The notes under the pieces were generated by a model. It searched no databases, was not told the DNA's origin, and was given only the letters and a program-made list of their open reading frames with translations. From NCBI GenBank assembly GCA_011799875.1, contig CM022302.1:325975385-326039384 (forward strand): DNA of 64,000 bases, in the 5' to 3' direction. Origin of the DNA: Thinopyrum elongatum. Lineage: Eukaryota > Streptophyta > Magnoliopsida > Poales > Poaceae. Below, one piece after another: positions 10,352 through 19,845 of the stretch. A program made the translations under genes and the position numbers. The first letter of the stretch is position 1. Each line of letters begins with the position of its first letter.

Positions 10352-11158
10352 ATGAGGAGGTGGTTAAAGGGCTCATCAAGCCAGAATTCGGAGGAAACTC
10401 TGAAGGAGAAGCCCAAATACCATCTTCTGTGTGCAGCGGAGGTTCGACCATGTGAGTGGCCGTGTGACACATTCTTGAAGGAGGCATGAATTTTTGAGGA
10501 TTTCTATTACTTGGCGCATAATACCAGCATCATTACCTTCCTCGAAGATAAGTGTGATCAATATCTCCTACTCACTAATACCTTCGTGCAAAACTTTCAC
10601 TTTTATCCTAGGAAGGAACCACCCATGGTAGAATTTAACCTCTATGATGTGCCTAAGGAAATGACACTATATGATTTTTGCAATGTCTGCAAAATACCTT
10701 ATGAGGGCAGTCACGGTGATCCACGTCCTAGAGAAATGGAGGAATTTATCTTTGAAACTACTGTGGGAGAAGAGAGAGGAGTATCAGAAGCGAGAGTGGC
10801 TAGTCTGCATTTTCCCTTTATACGTTACTAGGCATTATTTGCCGGGAGATGTTTCACTGGTCGTTGCGAGAGTGGAACGCTAAGTGCTCCTAACCTTGCT
10901 ATTTTGCGCCATGCTTTATATGATGATAGAACTTTTACTTTGGGTGCTATGGTCGCTCAGCGGTTACACACAAACCGTTCGAAGGGTGTTATTTATGGTG
11001 GTATCTATGCCTCCCGCCTCGCTGCGCATTTTGAGATCCCTATTAGACATGATGAGCCGGAAGAGAGGCTGCTACCCACTAAATATTTAGACTATGCTAG
11101 TATGGAGGTGGGCCATTTATTGATAATGATAAGCACAGGTGATTTTGGTACAACTTAG
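10352..11158 (+). pseudogene. ATHILA ORF-1-like protein, two in-frame stops
   Basis: From ATG at 10352 a single frame runs 269 codons to 11158, broken by TGA near 10487 and TAG at 10829-10831. It encodes SIITFLEDKCDQYLLLTNTF, then SAPNLAILRHALYDDRTFTL (10886-10945), GAMVAQRLHTNRSKGVIYGG and IYASRLAAHFEIPIRHDEPE. The pattern LGA-(I/M)VA-RL--NR--G-I-GGI-A-RLA-HF is that of the ATHILA ORF-1 family found in plant Athila retrotransposons. Its function is not established. The frame is preceded by a pyrimidine-rich leader (10000-10340). The single conserved frame with only two stops suggests moderately recent decay. Confidence 0.7.
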
Positions 11159-12218
11159 TATTCAGCCAGGGGACTCGTGAGATTATTACTTTGCCTGCAC
11201 CTTGTTTGTTTGATCTTTATTGACGCAGGTACACTATTATGCCTGAAGACATCTATGCACACTAGGGTCTGACACAACCCCCAGTACATGAGCCAGCACC
11301 AGTACCTGGCCATATTAGGAGCCTGTTTATCAGTGGGAGCCACAGGAGCTCGCCGGCTAGTGGAACCCCCAGGACGGTCCGCAGTATCCAGGACAAGGTT
11401 ACTTCGAGCCCTGGCCATAGACTAACTTAGGCCAAAAGCCTAAGCTTGGGGAGTATGTATTTCTCACTGACATTACATTCATGCATCACACATTCATTTC
11501 AGTTGTCGGTGTTCATCCTTTTTCATTGTATAATCCATGTCAGTTTTATTTTGCTTTCTTCTCGTGTGTTTGAAAAACTTTGATAAAATCCAAAAATATT
11601 TCTCACTTCTTTTCAGTTTTTCTTTCTAATTTAATTAGTTGTGGTATTAAAAGAAAACCCAAAAAGATTTCTCGTTCTTCTTTTGCTTGTTGGGAGCTTT
11701 CCCGTGTAAATAGTTTTTCTCGTTTTTGTTTTCCCATCGTTTTACTTTCTTCAGAAAAACAAAAACTCCAAAAATGTTTCAGTGTGTTTCTTTGAAATTC
11801 TTTTCTTTTCTTTCGATCGTAAGGAGAAGACCATGATGAAAATGTTGAGTGGCTCTCATATGCGCTATTGTTGATCTAACAAAGAGCCGATACTACCTTG
11901 TCTTCTCCTTTAAATAAAAGTTTGCAGATTCTAGCTTAGTCCAAGGCACGTGCACTCTTATTATTATTCACATCATTCAGTCGTGCAAGTGAAAGGCAAT
12001 AATGAAGAGATTTGATGAATTGATTGAGATGAAGAAAAGCTGGTATGAACTCAACCTATTTTGTTTTTGTAAATATGATTAGCTCATCGTACTTGATTCA
12101 GCCTATTATGAGTAAACATGTTTGCAATGACAATTAGAGATCATAGTTACTCATGCCATGCTTAAATAGCTAGGAGTGGATAATGGTTTATCTTGTGTGT
12201 CAACATGCATTTAAGATG
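11159..12218 (+). other. Non-coding 3' internal region of Athila-like element, left part
   Basis: No convincing coding region. It includes a purine tract 'AAGCTTGGGGAG' near 11440, similar to the true polypurine tract at 50771-50782, then an AT-rich region. It is cut at 12223 by the 37-kb insertion and resumes at 49473. Confidence 0.6.
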
Positions 12219-12223
12219 GTTAT
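12219..12223. repeat. Target-site duplication GTTAT, left copy
   Basis: GTTAT precedes TGTGGCGCCCCC at 12224 and recurs at 49473-49477 after ...GTGTTACA. It bounds the whole 37,249-bp chromovirus block as one insertion into the Athila-like element. Confidence 0.9.
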
Positions 12224-12523
12224 TGTGGCGCCCCCGGCTCGATCGTACACTAATCATGCACGCAAACGTGTACGATCAAGATCAGGGACTCACGGGAAGA
12301 TATCACAACACAACTCTAAAACATAAATAAGTCATACAAGCATCATAATACAAGCCAGGGGCCACGAGGGCTCGAATACAAATGCTCGATCATAGACGAG
12401 TCAGCGGAAGCAACAATATCTGAGTACAGACATAAGTTAAACAAGGTGCCATAAGATGGCTAGCACAAACAGGGATACAACAGATCGAATAGGCGCAGGG
12501 CCTCCTGCCTGGGATCCTCCTAA

Positions 12524-14017
12524 CTACTCCTGGTCGTCGGCGTCCTGGACGTAGTAGTAGGCTCCGTCCTGGTGGTAGTAGTCGTCGAAGGTGGCGTCTG
12601 GCTCCTGGGCTCCAACATCTGGTTGCGACAACCAGCAAGAAGGGAAAGGAGGAAAGGAGGGGGAAAGCAACCGTGAGTACTCATCCAAAGTACTCGCAAG
12701 CAAGGATCTATACTACATATGCATGGTATATGTGTAAAGAGGCAATATCGGTGGACTAAACTGCAGAATGCCAGAATAAGAGGGGGATAGCTAGTCCTGT
12801 CGAAGACTACGCTTCTGGCAGCCTCCATCTTGAAGCAATAGAAGAGATTAGTTGGAAGTTAACCAAACAACAACGTAAAGCATAATCCTACCCGTCGATC
12901 CTCTCGTCGCCACCATGCGAGAGAGCGACCACCGGGTTATATCTGTCACTTGTAAGGGTGTGTTTTATTAAGTATCCATTTCTAGTTGTCATGAGGTCGG
13001 AATACAACTCCGGGTCGTCCTTTTACCGAGGGACACGGCTATTCGAATAGATAAACTTCCCTGCAGGGGTGCACCACATATTCCCCAACACGCTCGATCC
13101 CCTTTGGCCGGACACACTTTCCTGGGTCATGCCCGGCCTCGGAAGATCCACACGTCGCAGCCCCACCTAGGCTCAACAGAGAGGTCAGCACGCCGGACTA
13201 ATCCTAGGCACTCTGGGGTCTGGGCCCATCGCCCAGTGCGCTCCTGCACGTTGCGTACGCTGCCGCGAGCAGACCTAGCAACCCACACGATCACGGCGGT
13301 TACGTTAGCGCGGTCCAACACGGCGCGCGCCGCTCAGTCGCTGACGTCAAGAAGGCTTCAGCTGATACCACGACGCCGGGATACCCATAACTACTCCCGC
13401 GTAGTTGGTTAGTGCGTATAGGCCAGTGGCCAGACTCAGATCAAATATCCAATCTCGTTAAACGTGTTATTAGGAAGTAAACGCGAACGCCGACCAGGGC
13501 TTGGCCCACCTGTCTCCTAGGTGGTCTCAACCTGCCCTGTCGCTCCGCCACAAAGATCCACTCAAAGGGCCGTTGGGACAAAGGTCCTTTCAGCCCCCAA
13601 TCCGTGAATCACTCGCGGGTACTCTTCGAGCCGACCCGACTTTAGTCACCATTTGTATAGTATGTATATATGTATAGTATAACCCGTGATCACCTCCCGA
13701 GTGATCACGGCCCGATAGTATAGCAAGGCAGACTGACAAGAATGCAGGGCCAAAGATGATAAACTAGCATCCTACACTAGGCATTTAGGATTGCAGGTAA
13801 GGTATCATCAACAGTAGCAACAATGACAGGCTATGCAGCAGAATAGGATTAACCGAAAGCAGTATCATGCTACACTACTCTAATGCAAGCAGTATAGAGG
13901 AGAATAGGCGATATCTGGTGATCAAGGGGGGGGGGGGCTTGCCTGGTTGCTCTGGCAAGTAGGGGTCGTCAACAACGTAGTCGGTCGGGGCACCAGCAGC
14001 TGCGTCGGTCTCGTTGT
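12524..14017 (-). CDS. Putative LTR-embedded spliced ORF, exons 14017-13943 and 12618-12524
   Basis: Minus-strand homologue of the exon pair in the solo LTR. Exon a (75 nt) follows TTCTCTTCGGTAG and encodes NETDAAAGAPTDYVVDDPYL then PEQP, ending CCAG|GCAAGC. Exon b (95 nt) follows TCGCAACCAG and encodes VGAQEPDATFDDYYHQDGA then YYYVQDADDQE and stop TAG. The one-base overhang G of exon a plus AT of exon b gives GAT, so splicing keeps the frame. A read-through version of exon a is also open from an upstream ATG (MSCIPVALLPCVYC...) into the putative intron. Initiation is therefore undecided. No known domain is recognised. Confidence 0.5.
13684..13710. repeat. Perfect 10-bp hairpin in LTR
   Basis: CCGTGATCAC, 7-nt loop, GTGATCACGG. 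The same hairpin is kept in the LTRs at 35823-39554 (near 37286) and in the inverted copies near 21775 and 31490. It lies in the putative intron of the LTR ORF; a regulatory or RNA role is only inference. Confidence 0.6.
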
Positions 14018-14405
14018 CTACCGAAGAGAAGAGGGGGAAGAAACAGTAAACACACGGCAATAATGCAACAGGGATGCATGACATGTCTAAGCGCAGGGCC
14101 GGGGTGATATACAGCCTAACTAAGCGATTTAGTTAATTTAGGAATTTATTCGGATTTATTTAATTAGGGTTGGACACTATTCATTTATCGAAATCGGTCT
14201 AATTGTTCAACGTTCTCATAGCTGCGGGCGTCTAACGGAGATACCGAGGGCGTATCCGGGTTCGTATCGTCGTTCTGAGCAAGTTTCATGTATAAAATAT
14301 TTTCATCGGAGTTACGGTTTAAAAGATATGATTTTCTAAAGTTTTTATTAATTTCTGAAATTTTAATTAATTATTTAATTCAACATTATCCGAAACAGTA
14401 ATTGA

Positions 14406-14435
14406 TGACGTCAGCATGACATCATGCTGACGTCA
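14406..14435. promoter_or_regulatory. Inverted repeat with two TGACGTCA sites
   Basis: TGACGTCAGCATGA, 2-nt spacer, TCATGCTGACGTCA: a perfect 14-bp inverted repeat with two ACGT-core TGACGTCA palindromes, the type bound by plant bZIP factors. It lies just downstream of the GC-rich core in LTR orientation and recurs in other LTR copies. Regulatory use is inferred. Confidence 0.5.
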
Positions 14436-15397
14436 GCAGTCACCTGACAGGGTGGGTCCCACCTGTCATAGGCTGTTAGGTTAATTAGGTTTAATTAATT
14501 TAATTACTGATTACTGTTTAATTAACACTAATTAGTTAATTAGATTAACCTAATCAGGATTAATTAACTAATTAATTAATTAATTAATTATTTTAATTAT
14601 TTTAATTATTTATTTTTATTTCTATTTTCTTAAAACTGTTTCTGGGCCGTGGGCCCCATTCGTCAGCGTCACAGGGGTTCGGGCCCCACTGGGCAGTGGC
14701 CCAGGGGCGGACACGTCCGGGGCGTGCCCCTTTCGGGACCGGACATGTCCGGTGCCCAAAGGGGACGCACGGGCGGTCGGCGGGCGCGGGCGCCGGCGAG
14801 GCCACGGCGGGGCCGGAGGCGGGGCGGCGGCGCGGTGGCTGGAGCGGCCGCGGGCGGCAGCGCGGTGGCTGGAGCGGCAGCGGGCGGCGGTCGCGCGGAG
14901 GCGAAGCGGGGGGGGGGGTGTTGCTCTTTTTTTCCTTTTCTGTTTCTTTTTCCTTTTCTTTATTCTCTTTTCTCTACTGTTAAATGTTTAGGCCCCAAAT
15001 GGTTTTTGTAAAAAGTGTGACCTATTTCATAAATACCAGTGCATTATTCCTTAACACCTAAAATTAGTTTGGACAAAACATAATTCCATATTTATTTCAG
15101 ATTTAATAAATGGTTATTAAATATTATCTTTATCCACTGTTTGAGGTTGTTCGAGTCACTTATCCAATTCCAATGATGTTGGTTTCAATTTTAGAATAGC
15201 CTCTGGAATATTTGTTATTTATCTGACATTTTAGTTTCTATGTTGGACAACTTTTATATCCCACTTTCATTTAAATTTGAATTTGACTTAGGAGTTGAAA
15301 TGCAATATGATGCTAATGATGATTGTGCACTATTAATCATGATGACATGGCCTCATCAAAAGGGTGATCACTGTAGCTTATTACAGGGGGTGTTACA

Positions 15398-15411
15398 AAT
15401 CTCCTCCACTA
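15398..15411 (-). promoter_or_regulatory. Polypurine tract before 3' LTR
   Basis: Minus-strand AGTGGAGGAGATT directly abuts the LTR start TGTAACACC. This is the expected primer for plus-strand DNA synthesis. The same tract precedes the LTRs at 39554 and 29083. Confidence 0.7.
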
Positions 15412-15432
15412 CAAGAAATCTCGTCCCGAGAT

Positions 15433-16611
15433 TTAGGAGGTAGAAAGAAACAAAGCGGGGTATTCATCGCGAAGACGATCCTCGCGTTCCCAAGTGGCTT
15501 CATCCTCAGAATGGTTTGACCACTGAACCTTGAGGAACTTGATAACCTTCTGGCGTGTGCGACGCTCGGCTTGATCGAGAATGCGGACCGGATGCTCTTT
15601 ATAAGAGAGGTCTTGTTGCAGTTCAAGCAATTCGTGATCTACTCCGCGGATAGGGTCTTTGAAGCAGCGGCGGAGTTGCGATATGTGGAACACATCGTGA
15701 ACCTGAGAAAGGTTCGGTGGAAGTTCCAACTGATATGCCACTCTACCACGCCTTTCAAGAACAGTGAAAGGACCAATATAGCGAGGAGCTAGCTTGCCCT
15801 TGATCCCGAATCGGTGTGTACCTTTCATCGGTGTGACTCGAAGATAAGCCTTTTCGCCAGGTTGATAGACCATATCTTTGTGTTTGCGGTCATACTGACT
15901 CTTTTGACGTGACTGAGCAGTCTTCAAATGCTCGCGGACAACGCGAACTTGATCTTCGGCAAGTTGGATAATATCCGGACCGAAGAGTGGACGTTCCCCA
16001 GTTTCTGACCAATTCAGAGGGGTTCGGCACTTTCGTCCGTACAATACTTCAAAGGGGGCCATCTTCAGACTGGCTTGATAGCTGTTATTGTAAGAGAATT
16101 CGGCATATGGGAGAGATTCTTCCCATTTCCTTCCGAAGGATATGACACAAGCTCGAAGCATGTCTTCGAGAACTTGGTTGACTCGTTCAACTTGCCCTTG
16201 AGACTGAGGGTGAAAAGCGGTGCTGAAGGATAGATGAGTTCCCATAGCTTCTTGGAAACTTGCCCAGAATCTTGAAGTGAATAAGCTGCCACGGTCTGAA
16301 CTGATAACCAGTGGAATACCGTGAAGTGAAACAATTCTGGACATGTAGAGAGTTGCGAGCTGACTAGCAGTGATCGTCTCTTTGACGGCTAGAAAATGTG
16401 CAACTTTGGAAAGTCGGTCAATGACGACAAGAATAGCATCATTACCTTTCTGTGATTTGGGAAATCCAGTGATAAAGTCCATTTCAACATGGTCCCATTT
16501 CCATTCAGGAACAGCAATTGGTTGCAGAGTTCCGGCGGGCCTTTGATGTTCTGCTTTGACGCGACGGCAAACATCACATTCAGCAACATAGCGAGCAATG
16601 TCTTGCTTCAT
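15433..16611 (-). pseudogene. pol: Integrase with C-terminal chromodomain (3' part of pol)
   Basis: 392-codon frame forming the C-terminal part of the chromovirus polyprotein. It starts inside the integrase zinc domain (CDVCRRVKAEH), followed by the catalytic D,D,E core: MDFITGFPKSQKG (about residue 45), SSDRGSLFTSRFW (about 105) and HPQSQGQVERVNQVLEDML (about 141). A GPF/Y-type segment (PRYIGPFTVLE, about 276) and a chromodomain follow (from YKEHPVRILD to WEREDRLRDEYPALF, about 338-388), which marks the Tekay-like chromovirus lineage and is thought to guide insertion to chromatin marks. It is cut off from the upstream frame by a 10-bp deletion near 16641 (see 16608-19838), so it is not translated as part of an intact polyprotein. 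Confidence 0.88.
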
Positions 16612-19600
16612 GTTTGACCACCAGAATCTTTGACGGATGTCTTGGTACTGCCGGGATGAATAGACAACGGAGTGTCGTGAGCTTCTTGCATGACCTCCTG
16701 AGTCATACCCAGGTTACCTTTAGAGGGGACCACTAGACGACTTTTAAAGAACAAGGTGCCAGTATCATCAATAGTGAAGAACGAAGGCCTTCCTTCAGCG
16801 AGATATCGCTTAATCTTGTGGGCTTGAGAGTCATAACCCTGCAGCGTCTTGATGCTGTCCATGAGATCTGGTTTAGCAACCAGGGTATTAAGAGAACCCT
16901 GGGAAACAACATGGAGGTTCATTTTGTAGGAACCTTCAGGAGGGGGAGCGAGTGCTCCAGGAGGAACAATGTGGAGATTCAGCTTTCTGAATTCTTCAAT
17001 AAGTGAAGGTTGAACTTCGTGAAACTGGAGGTGACTGCAATAAGACTTGCGGCTCAAGGCATCGGCCATTACATTAGCCTTGCCAGGGGTATAAGAAATA
17101 CCCAAGTTAAAATCCGCTACGGTCTCCATCCATCTCTGTTGACGGAGGTTCAGGTCTGGCTGAGTGAACAGATACTTCAGACTTTGATGATCGGTGTAGA
17201 TCTCGCAACGATTACCGAGAAGGTAATGTCGCCACTGTTTTAGTGCATGGATGACGGCAGCAAGCTCGAGGTCATGTACTGGGTAATTCTCTTCGTGCGG
17301 ACGCAATTGACGCGAAGCATAAGCAATTACTCTGCGGTCTTGCATTAGGACACCGCCTAATCCTTGACGGGATGCATCACAATAAATGACAAAATCCCTC
17401 TGGGAATCAGGAGGGGCAAGCACTGGGGCAGAAGTCAGCTTGTCTTTGAGCGTCTGGAAACTTTCCTGACACTTTTCCGTCCAATCGAACTTGACGCCTT
17501 TATGAAGCAGGTTAGTCAGGGGCTTGGCGATCTTGGAGAAGTTCTCGACAAATCGACGGCAATAGCTGGCGAGTCCGAGAAAACTTCGAACTTGCTTGAC
17601 GTTCTTTGGAGGAGCCCAATCAAGAATAGCCTGAACTCGCTCGGGGTTGACGGCAATACCATCCTTGGAGATGACATGCCCAAGGTATGTTACTTCGGGA
17701 AGCCAGAATTCACACTTGGAAAACTTAGCATATAGTTGATGCTCTCGAAGTTTTTCCAGAACAAGTCGAAGATGTTCAGCATGTTCCTCTTTGTTCTTGG
17801 AGTATACTAGGATATCATCCAAGTAAACCACGACGAACTTGTCAAGGTATTCCATGAATATAAAATTCATCAGGCGGGAGAATGTGGCGGGGGCATTGGT
17901 TAAGCCGAATGACATGACAGTGTACTCGTATGAGCCATATCGAGTAACGAAGGCGGTCTTTGGGATATCCTCTTCACGAACACGGATCTGGTGGTAACCC
18001 AACCTTAAGTCGAGTTTAGAGAACACTGATGAACCCGCCAGTTGATCATACAGATCGTTTATCCGAGGAAGGGGATATTTGTTCTGGACGGTTGCTTGGT
18101 TAATAGGACGGTAATCTTGGACCAATCGGTTTGATCCATCCTTCTTCCTGACAAAGAGAGAAGGTGCTCCCCAAGCGGAGGAACTTGGGCGAATGAAACC
18201 CTTACAAAGTGAAGCGTCGATTTCCTCCTTAAGTTCAAGGAGTTCATGCGGCGGCATCTTGTAGGGTCGCTTGGCGATAGGAGTGGTGCCTGGTTTCAAG
18301 TCGATGACAAATTCGACAGCTCGAGCAGGGGGTATCCCTGGGAGTTCTTCTGGGAAAACACCTTGGAATTCGCGAACAACTGGAATGTTCTCGATGCCTT
18401 CAAGTGGTGATGCGTTTAACGCATTCAAGGCATAAAGTCTCGCCTCGGCATTTTGGATGATTTGAGCCTGGTAGCTTATTATTTCATCAGAAGGGTGTAG
18501 AAGATGGACGATCTTCGTGGCGCAAACTATAGAAGCAGTATGCGCTTTCAACCAATCCATTCCGAGAATGAGGTCGATACTACAAGACTTTAGTATGAAA
18601 GAGGAGGCGTGAAACTCCAGCCCTTCAATTTCAACGGTGACGTCGTTGCTACCCATGGAGGTTTGACATTGACCCGCGGGGGTGTGTATTACTATTGCAG
18701 TGTTCATGACCTCACATTTAATGTCGTGTTTGTATGCAAATTCTTCGGACATGAATGAATGCGATGCTCCCGAATCAAATAAAACAGAAGCTGGTACTGA
18801 ATTAACAAGGAGAGTACCCATCACGGTGGCAAGCTGGTCCTGAGCTTCTTTGAAATCGGTGTGGTTGGCCTGAATACGCCCATAAGTCTTGGCATTGTTG
18901 TTGCGAGGCTGATTGTTCCTACGGCCAGTTGCAGGAAGTGCCAGTTGGTTCTGGTTCTGAATGCAGTTCCTGGAAAAATGACCTGGCTGCCCACACTTGT
19001 AGCACAGACTATCATTGGGATTAGGAGCAGGAGCTCGGGGTGGTGGAGCTGGAAGTCCTGGCTGCCTAGGTGGTGGAGGCAGGCGTGGTGTAGTATAGGA
19101 CCGTCTTGGAGCAGGTGCAGCTGGACGGTACACGCTGTTTGGAATCCAGATCCGACGCTTCTGTGCAGGCTGGCTCGAAGATGAACCAGTGTCACGGTTG
19201 CGCCTAAGAGATCCCTGGTGTGCCTGCAAACCAGTCTCGACCTGGATAGCCTTGTTCACCAAGATGGAGAAATTATCAAATTCATGCACAAGGAGCGCTA
19301 GCTTGATGTCAGCTTGAAGTCCTTGGCGAAACCTTTCCTGACGGCGTGCATCAGTGGGAATGTCTTCTTCAGCATAGCGGGATAATTCCAGAAACTCCCG
19401 CTGATAAGCTTCCACTGTCTTGTTGCCCTGGGTGAGGTTGCGGAACTCTTGCTTCTTCCGGTCCATGATTCCCTGGGGAATGAAACGGGCACGGAAGGCA
19501 GCTTGGAAATCCGGCCAAGTGATGACTGTGCCAGCTGGTTGAGTGCGCCTGTGGCTGTCCCACCACTGAGCAGCGGGGCCCTTGAGAAAGAAGGAGGCGA

Positions 19601-19838
19601 AGGTGACATAGTTTGCAGGGGCAACGCCACCAGATTCCAACTCATAGGTGATGTCGCGAAGCCAGTCATCCGCATCCAGGGGCTGAGTTGAGCCGCGGTA
19701 GACGGTTGGGTTGAGGCGCATAAAGTCCTGCAAGGTCCCTGGGCCCGGATACTGGTTCATATTGGGACGAGGAAACTGATCCATGATCCCTTGCATGAAC
19801 TGACGTTGCAGTTCAAATTGCTGCATCATTCCAGCCAT
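16608..19838 (-). pseudogene. gag-pol: gag-protease-RT-RNase H polyprotein, truncated at both ends
   Basis: 1076-codon frame. Order: gag core ([25 protein letters not shown], about residues 58-95), Pro-rich linker, zinc knuckle [14 protein letters not shown] (about 277), protease [13 protein letters not shown] (about 352), reverse transcriptase with [12 protein letters not shown] (about 670) and RNase H ([14 protein letters not shown] about 817; [13 protein letters not shown]). The first 22 codons present in the related frame at 44067 are missing, because sequence switches to inverted LTR at 19845. At the 3' end a 10-bp deletion between short CTTGGTAC repeats near 16641 shifts the frame into a premature stop at 16608. 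Apart from these lesions the frame is intact, suggesting recent activity. Confidence 0.9.
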
Positions 19839-19843
19839 ATAGT

Positions 19844-19845
19844 TG
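19844..19845. other. Inversion junction: gag (minus) to LTR interior (plus)
   Basis: Up to 19844 (...CATATAGTT) the sequence matches gag of the minus-strand element, whose intact relative continues CGGCGGTGG at 44011. From 19845 (GATCGGGATCGGG) it matches plus-strand LTR interior (compare 29841). There is no TSD or terminal sequence at this point. Confidence 0.85.

Larger units (their letters stand above)
12224..15397 (-). mobile_element. 3' LTR, type 1, short GC core
   Basis: 3174 bp, starting TGTAACACCCCC at 15397 and ending GGGGGCGCCACA at 12224 on the minus strand. The GC-rich core (about 14640-14920) is only about 0.3 kb, versus about 0.85 kb in the LTR at 35823. The last 2.4 kb is nearly identical to that LTR. 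The sequence is clean, without the scattered indels seen in the inverted segment. It contains the two conserved exons, a TGACGTCA inverted repeat and a 10-bp hairpin, listed separately. Confidence 0.9.

Noticed and set aside
16818..19695. Plus-strand ORFs opposite gag-pol (62-125 codons), and their equivalents at 40985-43857
   Set aside because: They are antisense shadows of the polyprotein with no independent motif.
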